A stretch of 64,000 nt of DNA from positions 6,355,000-6,418,999 of the forward strand of contig OY740766.1 of assembly GCA_963513935.1 (NCBI GenBank), given 5' to 3'. Position 1 is the first letter of the stretch; each line of letters opens with the position of its first letter. The DNA is from Aphrophora alni. Lineage: Eukaryota; Arthropoda; Insecta; Hemiptera; Aphrophoridae. A program made the position numbers and the translations under genes. Positions 47,801-62,100 of the stretch are shown piece by piece. Under the pieces are notes generated by a model. That model was not told where the DNA came from. It was given only the letters and a program-made list of their open reading frames with translations, and ran no database searches.

Positions 47801-50067
47801 GAGTTTTAAGCCTGGCCATTACTGGCCAGATGATAGGGTGGAGTGAGAGTAAGTTTAACCCCATTTACTTTTAAGAATTGTCCAAATTCTTAAGAAGTAA
47901 AAGGCGGTCCATTTATCTGTAAGGCAATGTTCAACAAATCCAAATCTAGCAAATAATTTTCTTAGTATACTAATAGTCTATTTAGACCCAGTAGAGCTAA
48001 CTTCTTCTAGCCATTTATTATGTGCATCAATAATGATAAGGTATAATTTTGAATTTATGTGCCCTAAAAAATCTAATTAGATTCTTTGGCATGGTCTTGG
48101 CAGATAATCACAAACATCTACATGACTTTTAGCTGGGTTTTGTCTTTCTATTGAACAAAGTGAACAACTATGAGCCATGCTCTCTATATATATTTATCTA
48201 TTGATGGCCACCAAATGTAAGATCTTGCCACAGATTTAATTTTCACAATGCTCAAATGCCCACAATGTAACTCTTCTAAAATATGTTTCTGCAAAACTTT
48301 GGGAACTATCACCTTATAGCCCCAGATTAAAATGCCTTGCTCTAATATCATATCACTTTGCCTAATAGAAAGAGCACGTAATCTACTATTTTTTCATTAG
48401 TCCACCGAGCATTGCCTAAAATTCACATAGGTTTTAACACATAGCCTAAAATTTGAACTATTTCTGGATCTATCAAGGTTTGTTTTTTTACATCATTGAA
48501 ATTAAATTAAATTTTGTTTCAGACACTGTAAGTATGTTCCTACATAGTGTAATTTTTCTATTGTTTGAGTAACTTCCGTGACATTTAGTGGAGTCTAGAC
48601 AAACAATCACCTTTGCTATTATTCCTAGATCTGGTGTACATAATGTCAAATATAGCCCGATAGAAACAATACATAACTTTGTAATCGGTATGCTGCATAA
48701 GTTGGTAACCCCTTTTTCGGTCCAAAGATCAACAGAGGTATATTTGTAATAATATTTACTGCTTTTTTTTACACCGTAGATCAAAACTTAATTGTGGTTT
48801 TAATTTAATTGTTTAAAAACTGTATATTTAATTATATTAATAGGTATATTAATAGCTATATTAATATAGATCATCTTTCATTTTTTTAGGAATCTTTTCT
48901 TCCGTTCTTCCTTCTTACTACTTTTAGGAGCAAAACCTATTTTTGTTCTGGAAGGAGCTGCACCGAAATTGAAATATGATACAATAGCTCGTCGACAGAA
49001 TTTACAGTCTCATTCCCATCCAACTAAATTAAATGGAAATCGTTCTCGTCTCAACATGCTTCAGAAACAGGTACATGCTAAGAGATCTGTACTCATTATA
49101 TATTGAACACAATTGATAGATATTGTTTAAGTTTTTACTTTTTTACAGAAAATTCAGACATTTCTTTTTTGTAATTGTCAAGCATGTACTGTTTAGTAAA
49201 CTTTGTCAAGCTCTGTAAATTCTATTTAAGTATATACATTATTTTTCCAAATTTTTAATTTTACAATATGTTGATGGAGTTGGAGGCCCTTTTATACCAA
49301 CTTGAACTTTCTCCCATACATGTTTAGGGAGAACATGTTGTATGCAATATTTTTTCTTGTATAGACATTTTTAGGGATATAGCTATATAGTGCATATATA
49401 TGCTTCTCCATCTTCAATAGCCCAACGGGCATAAAGTAAAACAATTAAGGCACATAAAATAAAAGTTAACTTTATTCAAAATTTATTAGTACTTTTTATA
49501 AGGGATTTTTTTTTTCTATGAGCAATTTGAGATATATTGGGAATGAAATTTAAATGTTTAGGAGGTATGGAGAATGTTGTTTTATTAATCAGTTCATAGT
49601 AAATTTTGTTTATGCGTGTTGCAGTGTCAGAATCTATTGGAATCTTTAGGCTTATCTTGTGTCAAAGGAAAAGGAGAAGCCGAATCTTACTGCGCCAAAC
49701 TCAATCAGAATATGGTAAACTTCTTACATTTCTCTCTTTCTACAGATTTTACTGTTATTATTGATTTTAAAGACCAAATTTGTTTCCTTTATCATCAAAT
49801 GAAATGAAACAATTTTCCTACTAACTCTCATATTCCTAGATGGTATGTCATTGGGCTGTGTCTTATTATCTAGTTAGTAGATCTATTGCCCAATGTATGT
49901 CCTGTCTGTTCAGTGAGAGATATTATGATTAATATAAGGAGATACAGATTAAATGTTGGGGTTCTGCCAACAGAATACTCCTGTTGCAAAATGTTTCTAC
50001 ATTTTTCTTATCAAAATCCGACTGATGCTCTATTTGTGAAATACAAAATCTTAAACATTTACAACCA

Positions 50068-50141
<74 letters not shown>

Positions 50142-53100
50142 ATAATCTTTTTACAATACAGACGATATAGTCAGAGTGTCTCAGGAACTTCATTAGAAAT
50201 CCAGAAAAATCATGTTTTTGGAACTATATTTATCAGAAAAAAAAATATGCCTAAGGTATTTTTTTATTAAAACGCCTACTTCATCATAGTAGAATAAAAG
50301 AATATTCGGAAACTTTTGCTCATTACAAAACTAAACTGTTTGCATTATACCATTTTATCCCTGTGCGACTTACTGTTGCAATTCAGTTGAGTCGTGTTGC
50401 AATATTGTAGCAAGAGGAAGAATACATTAGATGTGAATGCCGTTTTGACACACACTAGTTTTATCACATACTGTAGCCATTGTTCAAATATTTAAGAAGT
50501 AAATAACTAAATTTTTATTATCAGGAATGATCAGTGATTATAATTATATGTTCATGTATAATATATATATATATAATATTAAAAGAAAGGACATAAAGTA
50601 TTTTATTTAATTCTGACAAATAATTTTCATCAAGTGACTTTGTTTGTTGGAGATTAATAGAAAATAAGTTACAATTTTTTATATTTTTGAATTTAAAACA
50701 ATTTTGTTGTTGAAAATCTGTTATAAAATTAGTGGTAAAACTCTCACCATATGGTATATGGTACACGTACATTGAATATAAAAATAAATTTTAATATTAG
50801 AAAATTAGTAACTTTGAGTGCTTTTCTGATCTCACACACAAAGTTTAATATTTGGGTATAGGAGGGATAACTATAGTTAACTGGGGATAGAATGAGGCAC
50901 ACACAGTCATGTGTGATATCTGTTTTTACTTTCTAACTTGTACATATTATAGAGAAAATTATGTGATTAGGTAAAAAAATCGATGTTGAGTTTTGTGCGT
51001 ATATGTTAGTTTTGAGGTCCCGAAGTTTAAAAAAGTGGTTTTTGGAATGATGTCTGTTGTCTGTATAGTGCTCTCCACGCCAAATACTAGGACTGATATT
51101 TTGACCATAACTCGGAACTTTTTTTATAACTTAAAATTTGGTAGCTAACATAAGAAAGAAAAAAACTCAAAATTACATTTCTCTCAAAAACAGCAAGTTT
51201 AGGGAATATTTAAATGTCTAATATTTTTTCAATGGTGGTGTCAATGGTTATTTTTACTTTTTACTGACACTTTTGCTGACAAAAAGTTGTGGTTTGTTTT
51301 TATTTAGTTGTAGGATTAGTTATGAGAAAATTTGTGCAATGTTTTGCACTGTTTATTAATACAGTTAGGTACTACTATTAGTACTACCACTCTGATTGTC
51401 AAGGTTTTGTTCACAGTAGGTTAACAAAATTATAATGTGAAAGTGATATAATTTATTCATAAAATTTGTGAAATAAATTGAACTACTTAAACACTTTAAA
51501 ATCCAAATGTAACAATATATAACACGATTAAAACAGTATCAAACATCTATTCTTTGTTAATAAACATTGTTTTCACCATCTAACGATAAAACCACAATGG
51601 AATTACCCTTATCTGCTTTCGTAACAACTAGCTTATTATCTAATAACTTAGTCTTTATGTTTTGTATGACTAAATTTTCTTTAATACTAAATTTGGTATT
51701 ACTACAAGAAATATATTCATCTTTTATTATATTAGCACAAATGTCTTATTTGTAATATATTTAATTATTGCTAATTCGGAATCCTAAGCCTGGTTTTCAA
51801 AATTAGATACCTCCGGTTTTTGATATTGGACCATATTAAAAACCCATTAGATAATGGCTCCATTTCGCTATTATTAAATTTAACATCTAGAGGTTCACCA
51901 ATATTTGACTTGTAATTCATTTTTGACTTGTAATCTGGGTTTTATTCAGTTTTGAGTGCTTGTAATTTATAAAAAAGGTTAAATAATTAATATTCTTAAT
52001 CTTTTGATTTGAATTGTTATTTTAATGTTAATATTGCTTTCAGTGTTTATGTTTCTTAAAATTATATTCTAGTTATTTGTATATATTCTATTGTTATGAG
52101 ATCAGCAGGCATATATTTTAAGTTAAGTATATTTGTGTTTGTGTGTGTGGTACAGTAGAACCTCTGTTAACCAGCCTCGGATTAACCGGTCCTCGGATTA
52201 ACCGGCCTATATCGTAGTGTACAGGTTGGATGAGAGTTTCCGAAAATAAATTGTAATTGAGACACCAAAGGGGCGGCGAGTCAAACGACTTTGTCGATAG
52301 CAGTATCCCATTGTCGGCGGCACCAAAGCAGCGGCGAGTCAAATGATTTTGTCGATAGCGGTATCCCATTGTCGGCGACGTAAAACACCGCGGCATTGGC
52401 ACCCGTCGGTATAGCAGACATAGCCTACGCCACAAAAACGTTTGATAGGCCGCTTTTTTTCCACGAATCATTATGGAAAATATAACATTTCTTTTCAGTT
52501 TTCTTCTTGTCTTAGACTGGTTATGATACGTACAGTATATACAGTAAATAAAAATGAGGGAGTTACGAAAACGGAAGCATGTGTTGGTTTCGTTTGAGAC
52601 GCGGTTAAATGTGTCAAAAGACTTGACAGAGGGGAATCTGTAAAAAAGCTTTGTAGTGTTTAATTTTTTCATGTTTGATGTATAAATATACATAACATAA
52701 TATATACGATACATTTATGTAAAATAAAATGAGTTGCAAAACATCTTAATGGTATAATTCTTAGCGCTACCTGATTAAATAAGCTTTCTTCGAACAAAAA
52801 ACGATTTTTCACGGGAACCTCGGATTAACCGGCCAAACGGGCAACCGGCCCGGGTGTCAGTCCCGACTAGACCGGTTAAGAGGGGTTCTACTGTATATCT
52901 TTTATATTAATTTTAATTCTTAAGTAAGTGTTTGACTTGTTAATATAATATACCTCATCTGTTGGGGTCATCATCATAGCAGAACAGGAAATTAAATGAA
53001 ATCTAAGACGACTTTATGTTTAGGTGGTAGACGGAGTAATATCTCAAGACAGTGATTGCTTTCTGTACGGGGCTCAAGTTGTGTTCCGTAATTTCACCAT

Positions 53101-56100
53101 GAGTCCAACATACACGTGTGATATGTATCAACTACCAATTATCCAACAAAGATTAGGTTTAGGCCGACACAAGTTGTTGGCAATTTCACTTTTATGCGGT
53201 TGTGATTATGAGAGTGGTGTCCAAGGAGTGGGCAAAGAATCTGCCTTGAAATTTTTGGCAACTGTTTCTGAAGATGAAGTATTAAATAGGTAAGATAGGT
53301 AATTAAATAGGTAATTAAATAGGTAGATGGCATGATTTTAGTAGAATAGAATAGAAAATATGGTTTACATTATACTTTTCATTACATAAATATTAAAACT
53401 AACATAATTAATGTAATGACATCGTCTACTAGGTTGCCAGCAAAATAATTTCAAAGTAATGATATGCAAACACGCATTGTTCAAACTACAAACATCTTAT
53501 ACAAGTACGGATTTAAGTATAAACATTAACCAAAATTAAACTCTTTTATCAATGACCATCTATAATGCAATGCTTCCTCAAAATATCTGCAGAGCAATGT
53601 CCATTCTTCACAATTCATAAAATCTTTAAACTCTGGCTTAGACAATCTTATCTTATCATAACATTTTCTAAACTGTTTAAACATAGGAATTCTACAATAA
53701 AATAAAACATTTAGTTTTTAACTCCCAAGTTATACAAAGAACATAAAATAATTGCCCCCCTCCCCCTCAACCCACGGTTGATAGTTTTAGTAAATTAGTT
53801 CTGTCCTACATTTAAACACTCACTTTATTTCCTGTAACTTTTCTCATTAAAATATCTCCTGTCGGCTAGATTAAAATTTATACTTGTTTAAATAGCGTCG
53901 TGTTTTACAATTCTTACTGCTAGTAAGAAATTTTCGTTTTGCTAATTTTTGAATTTGTCAATTAATTTAATTGAATATATTTTAGTTAGTGGCTCTTATA
54001 TTTTGACAATTCTAAATTCTCATTTATCTTTACTCTATATTTAAGTTCTAATTGTTTCCACCCTCTGTACTAATAAGTATTATCTTGCAAAATTTCTTTA
54101 GCCAATCTTTTAGGTAACATCGGACTTCCCTTGTGGACCTACTAACTAAAAAAACTCCTCTTGCGAGACCACCACTAGGCATTACTTTGTAAATAGGAAA
54201 ATAGTCTTCCTAGATTCTAGCATATTCTGGACTAGGTTTCTGCTATGTATCTCTGATCCAATCATTGAATTTAATACTTCCCTCTCTTGCCCCCACCTAT
54301 CACTGCTAAACAATGTATGGTCAATATCATCCATTTCATGACTGCAGTATATACATGATGGTGTGTGCAGTATTTTAAATCTTTCCAGTTATGGCCCAAA
54401 ACATCCTTGCCCTGACACAATGCCTGAGTTAGATAAAAATTCACTTTGCTATGCTTCCTCATTAACTAGGGCCTAACATTCAGAACCAGCTGAAAGGTCC
54501 ATCTTCCTTTGCTATTACTAATCCACTGCTCCTGTCATTTATTAATGAGCTGCTCCCTAGCACCCAACTTCGCTTTGATTTTTAGTGTTCTTCTCTCCTT
54601 TATATCCATATAAATTTCCCTCCTTTCCTCCGCCAGCAGATGAATTAGTGGAATCCTTGCCAATACCAGCACTGCAACTTCAGACACAGTTCGGTATATT
54701 GATGTTACCCTAATTGGTGTAATTCTTTGCACTACAGCCAAAGATATAATAACTTAAGTTGTCTGAGATATGTTTAATAAGTTTTGATCATAATGAATCC
54801 AGAACTATGCATTTAAATTTCATTTTGTTGATTATATATGTGTTAAATTTTACCTATATTGTTAATAAATCAAACAAACAGTTACATTGTCTTTTGTGTA
54901 TTTTTTCTTTTATGTCAAGAGAATAAAATTAATATTGTCTTCTATTGAAATCTCAAAGTGAGGTTACATGAAATATTAAAATAACAGATATTAAAGTGCA
55001 ATCTATATTGTACTATTTCAAATCATTATCAATATAGTAATGTCATATAAAAGTAATATTGCAAATTGGCACACCAACTTGTGGCTACATAAATACAGAT
55101 ATATGTAAAAATAAACTGTAAAAATTAAAAATTAAAAAAATTATATACTTCAGATGTCAACACTGATTCCAGTTACCAAGTTTAAACATAATAAATTATA
55201 CTTGCCTTTCGATATCAGCTAATTATTAGTGTATACTTACATCTTATTTCTTGATACATTGATTCCGATTGCTCAATGTCTATAATAAGCTGCCGCTTCC
55301 AATACTCATGTTTTCTTGTTCTCAATATGTTGTAATAATGTGTCATACTGTGTTTTTTATTTAAGCCTAGTATTTTAATAGTGTAATTTGTCTAATAGCA
55401 TCTGTGATATTTCTGTGCAAATATTGTAATTTTACTGTTGATATTATACATACATACTAAAACTAATAATTAGTCAAAAAAAGTAGTTTACACTTCTACC
55501 GTGTGGTCTTAAGCACACCTGTTTCTTTTTTGTATCTTGAATTTTTTTATTTTGAGCAATTTTTATTTTCTTTAAGTGCTTCTGAAAATTTATTTTCACA
55601 TGTCATAATTTTACCTATCATTGTTTCTTCAGTTTTAATTATTTAATTATTATTTACATATAATTTTAAATCATAATCAATTTTCATTTTATTTATTTCA
55701 GTTCTTAGGATGTGTTAAACTTTAGTGTATTGGGAAATATGACTCTAAATTATTGTATTTGATAGTCAGCTGTTGAGATAGTGCTATACTCTGTCCTAGA
55801 ACTTGGTTAATTCATTGTTCAACATCCAGTTGTAAGAATATCACCTGAGTTTTCTATGTTTCAATTTTACTGTTGAGGTTAACGATAGGTTCATTTTTTA
55901 ACTGCAGTAATTCAATTTTCGTAGATTGGGATTGTTATTTAGAATCACATCTGAGATGGATGTACCCTCCTATGCAGACGCTCATCACGCAGGACTTTCC
56001 CCCCTCCCCAGCTATTACACTGACCAAACCTAGACCCTTTCACACCTCTCCTCCTAAACTCTCTCTTAAATTTTTTTTTGTAATTCTTAAAAAATCCTTC

Positions 56101-59100
56101 CTCCCTACTACTCTAGACCCAATCTTATTTCAATAACAATTCACAGAATTACAAATTATATATATATTCAATTCACCTCTTACTCTTTGTTCTTTGGGTC
56201 CTCAGTCTTTCCTGGGCGAGATTGGCTTCAGGCTCTGTAATCGAACAATCCTCTCTTGTTTGAAATTTAGGTTTTTGTACACAAAATTCTAACCAATTTT
56301 TCAACTCACTTTATTATTCATATTAATATCTGAAAATTAAATAATGATTTTTGCATTAATTATTTGTCACTTGGCTTAGCTCTTTTTATGTATTTCTTTA
56401 AAAACAACTTTAATATATGATTTAATAAATACCAACCCCTATCTTGGGATCTTACCGTATTGGGACGGTTTTCAGAAACAAAATGAATAATATCTTGAAT
56501 TAGATAAAGTTGATTTTACTATTTAATGTGTTTTGTTTTACTTTAAGCAAATCTGTATTACTAAAACTTTGAATTTACTTGCTTCCTTTCTCAAAAACAA
56601 CTAGTAGGATTTTGATGACACAGGCAATAGAAACTTTCTTTCAAACACCAGAAAAATTCTTAATTTATTTGACATATGTATTCTTGAATCATTCAACTTA
56701 TATAATTCTTATTTCTTCTTAATGTACTCAAAATAATTACTTTAATTGTCGTTAATAATTATTACATTGGCATTTATAATATTCCTAGATTGTTACCAGC
56801 TATTTCCAATGTACAAAAACTTTAAACCAAGCTGAGTGTTCATGGTTGCAAATATTAATTTAATAATTTTTACTTATTTTTAACTTTAATTTATTTTTGA
56901 TTCTACTTTTAATTTTAATTAGGAAAAACTAAATTTATGGACATTTACTAAATTTTCCCCAGAAAATTTACTATTTTCTTTTAAAAACCAAAAAACTATT
57001 TCTTCTTAACTTAAAAAAAAATTATTACAAATTTTATAATGACAAAATTATGTAAAAATCTGAGCTTTCCTTTACCTTAGGTAGTTGAAGATGCCGAGAA
57101 AGTGTTGCGCCCTCGGTAAGTGGTCTGGAAAATGCTAATGGATGATGATTTCCTTAAGATAGTCCAAATGCCTCGTGAAGTAGTTGTTTCAAGTGTAGAA
57201 ATATACCATCACCTGTCAATTGAATGGATAATAAAAACAGAGAGAACTCACCAAGTCCTTGACTCCCGTATTTACAAAAATGTAATTTTTCTATTCCTAT
57301 GCTAATTGGCATGAAAACTACTAATTTCTGAAAAACCCGGCAGAAAGTTGGTTTTCCCTGGTTTATCACAAAGAATTAATTCAATTAGACATTGTACATA
57401 ATATTTCTTCCAGAAAAAGTATTCCTGAGAAAATTGTATTTTCTTGTGATTAACACAAACTATGCAGCGCAGTAGTTAGGCCCGTCCCGAACTTTAACTG
57501 TCATAATGTCTGAACTTGAAACCTTGTTTAAAATCACTTATTTAAAAAAATCTTTATAACTTTTTCCCTTAACTGTTTTTAAAAAACTGACTTCAATTTA
57601 GTATTCTTTGAATTTTTTATAATTTTTGATAATGTCATTTGACCTTGTCTCATTCACGCACAATTTACATTCGCAGATTTTGCTATTATTCGATCTGGCA
57701 CTTCTCACACTTTGTATTTATACACTCTTTTAATAATGTAAATATGTTGCACCATGTCCAAACTAGGTGCAACATATCTACATAATAAAAACAGTGTACT
57801 AGGAAAAAGCTCATTTTTACTACTAATTTTCTTTATTTAACAATTAAAAATTCTAGTTGTTCTGTGTGAAAACTATACAATAATATATTTATTTATTACT
57901 TTGAAATTTATTATAAAACTGCTCTTACTATTTTATTTGCTGGTACCATTTTATTGTGGCATCATAAAAAAATCTTTTTGTGTGTCTAATTACAATCCCC
58001 CCCCCCTATTTTACTTATTTCCGTGATTTTGTACTGATTTGCATTTATTTCTATTTTATAAATTTGGCATCTTTTGATAATTTAAAAAAAAAAACTATTA
58101 AAGTTTGCATAATATATCTTTCAATATGATATACAATTTATATACACAATTAAAATCTCATATTTTATTATTTAGTTATATTTAAGTTGTTACTGAATTT
58201 TATTTGTTAATAACTTTTAAAATTGCGAATTTTTAAAAGAACTTTCTTTATACATTTTTTTATATTAACTAGTTTTACAATATTCCATAAAAAAAACATT
58301 TTGAAATTGCAGCATCCTGAACCTTATATGGATTGTTTTAGAGCGGGGGAGGACCTATAAGAGAATTGAGTTCGGGAAAGGAATATGGTTATAGGCTGGG
58401 GGGGTGGATAGTAAAAGACCCAGGAAAGTTTGATTGAACAATATTGACAACTTAAAAAGAATAATTATGGCACTTAGTTATTTCGTACGGGCTAGCCTTT
58501 TAGTCAGAGATTTTACAGTTATGACTAAAATACATAAATTATATGTTTTTGAAAGTTCTAGTGATTCACTAATAACACAAGTAACAAAATTTTTAACTAA
58601 TTTTTTTATATTTAAACAATTGAATCATTACTTTAAAATGGATGTCTATGTGAAATGTGAAATACAATTTATATATGAACATTTATTTTATTATTTGATC
58701 GATGTATTAAAAGTTTATGAAATATTCACTATGGTTTGATTTAAGATTTTGTTATTTGTAATTTTACCCTAGACGTAAATATTGATGTGAATTTGATGTT
58801 TAAATATACTTTAGGCTGAAACATATGGATTTTCTGAAGTAAAATTGATTACGCCTCATCATTCACCAAGATGATGTGAAATTCTTTGACACAGTTTAAT
58901 GATATTTAATTAAAATATTACTCGAACTGAATTAAATTTTTTTAAATTTCTTTGGATATTATTGAATGCTATAATTGATATTATTGAATCTTATACGTTC
59001 AGGGATAGTGTGGAGTCTGAGGACTTAGGCTGAATTCTAAACAGCTTTCTGCCTGCACATGGAACAAAATCTAAGTGTAGCTCTTTATTATATTATGTAA

Positions 59101-62100
59101 GTTTAAACTAATAACTACACCGGTATTTTATGTTGTCTCCAATATTACATGTTATTTATTATATTATACATTATGTATTTATACATTTTTAGTATCACAT
59201 TTAGCGACACCTAAAGAAGTTGGCAGTATTCTGTGAAACAGCGCGTAATGTAAAATCGGTTTGCACACACTTAATACAAGATATTTATAAACTAATTTGG
59301 TTATAGCTTGCTAGTGATTACATATGAACATAACTTGATTTATATATACAAAAAAACTTTTAATTTGGACCCATTTCTTATATTTAATGTTTTGTGTTTG
59401 TATTATTTTATTAGATTGAGAGATTGGAGGAATAGTTCAACTTATTATGATAATCTTGAGAAGAATAAGAAACTTAATCCATTGACTCTGTAAGTATTTA
59501 TATTATATATATTTCACCAATTCCCAAATGTCCTAAAATATCTACCAACTTTGGCGGTTTCCAACTACTAGAGCTTTTATTACTAATAGTTTTTAAAATT
59601 TAAAGTTACAAGATGAAAAAATACAGTCTTTACTTATAACACTTATAGTTTCTCACGTATACGTAGTATAAAGAAAGTTATAAGAGTGATAAGAAAAACG
59701 TACGTCAAGTTTTTCCAGACATATCGATTTTGAGATCCCATGAATAAAAAATTATTTTTGGAATGATTTTTGTCCACTATGTGTCGTATGTGCAGTAGTC
59801 AGAGCCTAAACACTTGGAATTCTAAAATTAAACCGCCTATAACAACCCATAAAGAGTCTCGGGTCTTTTCCTGTCGGGTAATGTGTGGTTGGCACATTAA
59901 AATTCCCGTCACCGTTGTTCTAGCCTTCTCAACCAGAGTTTACAACTAATTGTAGCTTCCCAATTTTAACCCGTAAGTATTTGAGCCCCCGTAGGGATTG
60001 AACTCAAAATCTCTCACTTGTCAAACCATAGTGCTAACTACTAGAACAGGCGGCATGTAAACCGATTTTAAGTGTAGGCTCTAAGGATCCAAACAAAATG
60101 TATTGATCACCTTATAATGGTGGAAATCCCACCTTGTATTAAAGTCAAATAGTCTATAACTCAGAAGCCTATCAGTAAATCTAAATGCATAATGTAAGCA
60201 AACCAATTCAAAAGTAGAACAACAAACCTAATCTTCAATAGAAGTTACCAATAGAGCCTAGGTTAAAATGTATGAAAATTCAACAATTTGTAGAATTTAA
60301 CCTTTTCAAATAATCAATCAATAAACCATTCATGTATTAGGATCAATACAAAATGGATAATGAAAATTTAAATAGACTTCCACTATTTAAATAGACTGGA
60401 GATTATGTATTTAGATTTAGGCCTAGTTAGACAAAACATATCATGTAACTATAACACTAATCACTGCACAAATGTCAATTAGATATATCATTTATTTATT
60501 CAAATTATCTTTATTTTATATAAGCATCAGTTGAATATTTCCAAGTGTAAATTAATTCCAACTTCAAAGGCAATCGCCAATACAAAACGTAAACAAGCCA
60601 GCCATCTTTGACTATACCAAAGATATCAAATTAGCGATGTACTAATCAAATGTTTCAAATGTATTTATTAATATTCAATCGTAGACGCTGGACTATAATA
60701 GAAATTTGTTTATCATAATTAAATAATCAGTAAATCACCACTATTTCATGTCAAAGATATTAGTAGAGGTCATTTGGTATGTAGTGGCACTTTACCTTCA
60801 ACGCGCAAACAGGTTTCCGTCACTTTTTAGTGGTGTTCCGCTGTCCTTTCGTCAGTGCATTACGAACAATCTCCCCACTCCAAGCCAGACCGCCCTCTCT
60901 CCAAGCGCCACCACATAACAAATGAACTATATGTAATTATTAAAAAAGAATGTTAGAATTAAGTATTAGATGATAAAATTTGGCCAACATTTCAAAATTC
61001 TTCAAGGCGAAGGATAGTTATTCCATGATTTCAGTAATTATTATGTTAAATCATAAATAACTATCAATCTCTGTATGTATGTACTTTCAGAAAAGACAGA
61101 TGTATTAAAAAAGTAATAATAAAAAGTTAAATTTGTGTCTTTCTCAAACTATGGTATATTTGTAATTGAAAGTACATTTTCCTTTAAAAAAAAATCCACG
61201 ATCCTGAGTTTATTGAAAATTAGAAGTGTCTGTGCTTAAAATCACAGAATGGCGCTCATTTAATCGATAAAAATTCAAATTCGAAAATAAAAATTAAGTA
61301 ACCACAATTTTTAAAAAGTTACAATGATCACTGGTCCATGATTTACAAAAATGATGTCAAGTAGGCAGTTGATCGCACCATGTCAAGTAGGCAGTTGATC
61401 GCACCATGTCAAGTAGGCAGTTGATCGCACCATGTCAAGTAGGCAGTTGATAACGCACCATGTCCAGTAGGCAGTTGATCGCACCATGTCAAGTAGGCAG
61501 TTGATCGCACCATGTCAAGTAGGCAGTTGATCGCACCATGTCAAGTAGGCGGTTGATCGCACCAATCCCTCCTCCACTCTGTACTTACTCATTCTAATGT
61601 GCATCGATGAAAACTGTTGTATCAATCATTTTGCTGTTTCCCGTAGAAGCTGATTGACAAAAGGAAGATAAGTAAATTCCTTTTTATTTTTATTTTATAG
61701 TGATCAAAAATTGGAATTGTCTATCAGGAAAAAGGCACTACAAGATCCTAATTTTCCATCAGAAGATGTCATTACAGAATTTCTCGACCACCAGGAAGAA
61801 AATCCACCTGTTTTTATTTGGAAACGTCCTAATTTACAAAAATTTATGGTAATTTGCACAAATTTTTTATTTTGACTTTGAAGTTATTTAATAATGATGA
61901 ATTGTTCATATTATTAATATGGTTTAATCAGATATTTTCTATCATTTGAATATTTAAGAACTAATACACAAAGTTTTTAAAGTGTAAAAAATTAACTCCT
62001 ATTATTTAAGTGATGATATCACTCGCGATGGAGGTTATACCTTATTAATAATAAGTTTTTATGATTCATTGAAATTAGGTCGAATGTTACTTAGTTTATC

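Noticed and set aside
49886..50170. 94-codon plus-strand ORF with poly-(Tyr-Ile)
   Set aside because: Half of it is the TA microsatellite; no support for coding.
52118..52714. 198-codon minus-strand ORF
   Set aside because: Lies across the Tigger-like non-autonomous element and its repeats; composition follows the repeats and no domain is seen.
57081..57115. 35-nt exon-like segment in GEN1 intron 4 with CTTAG acceptor and GTAAGT donor, reading VVEDAEKVLRPR
   Set aside because: Joined to exon 4 in phase it gives an immediate TAG stop; GEN1 exons 4 and 5 already join in phase.
58434..58739. 101-codon plus-strand ORF in GEN1 intron 4
   Set aside because: AT-driven composition, no family motif, no splice context.
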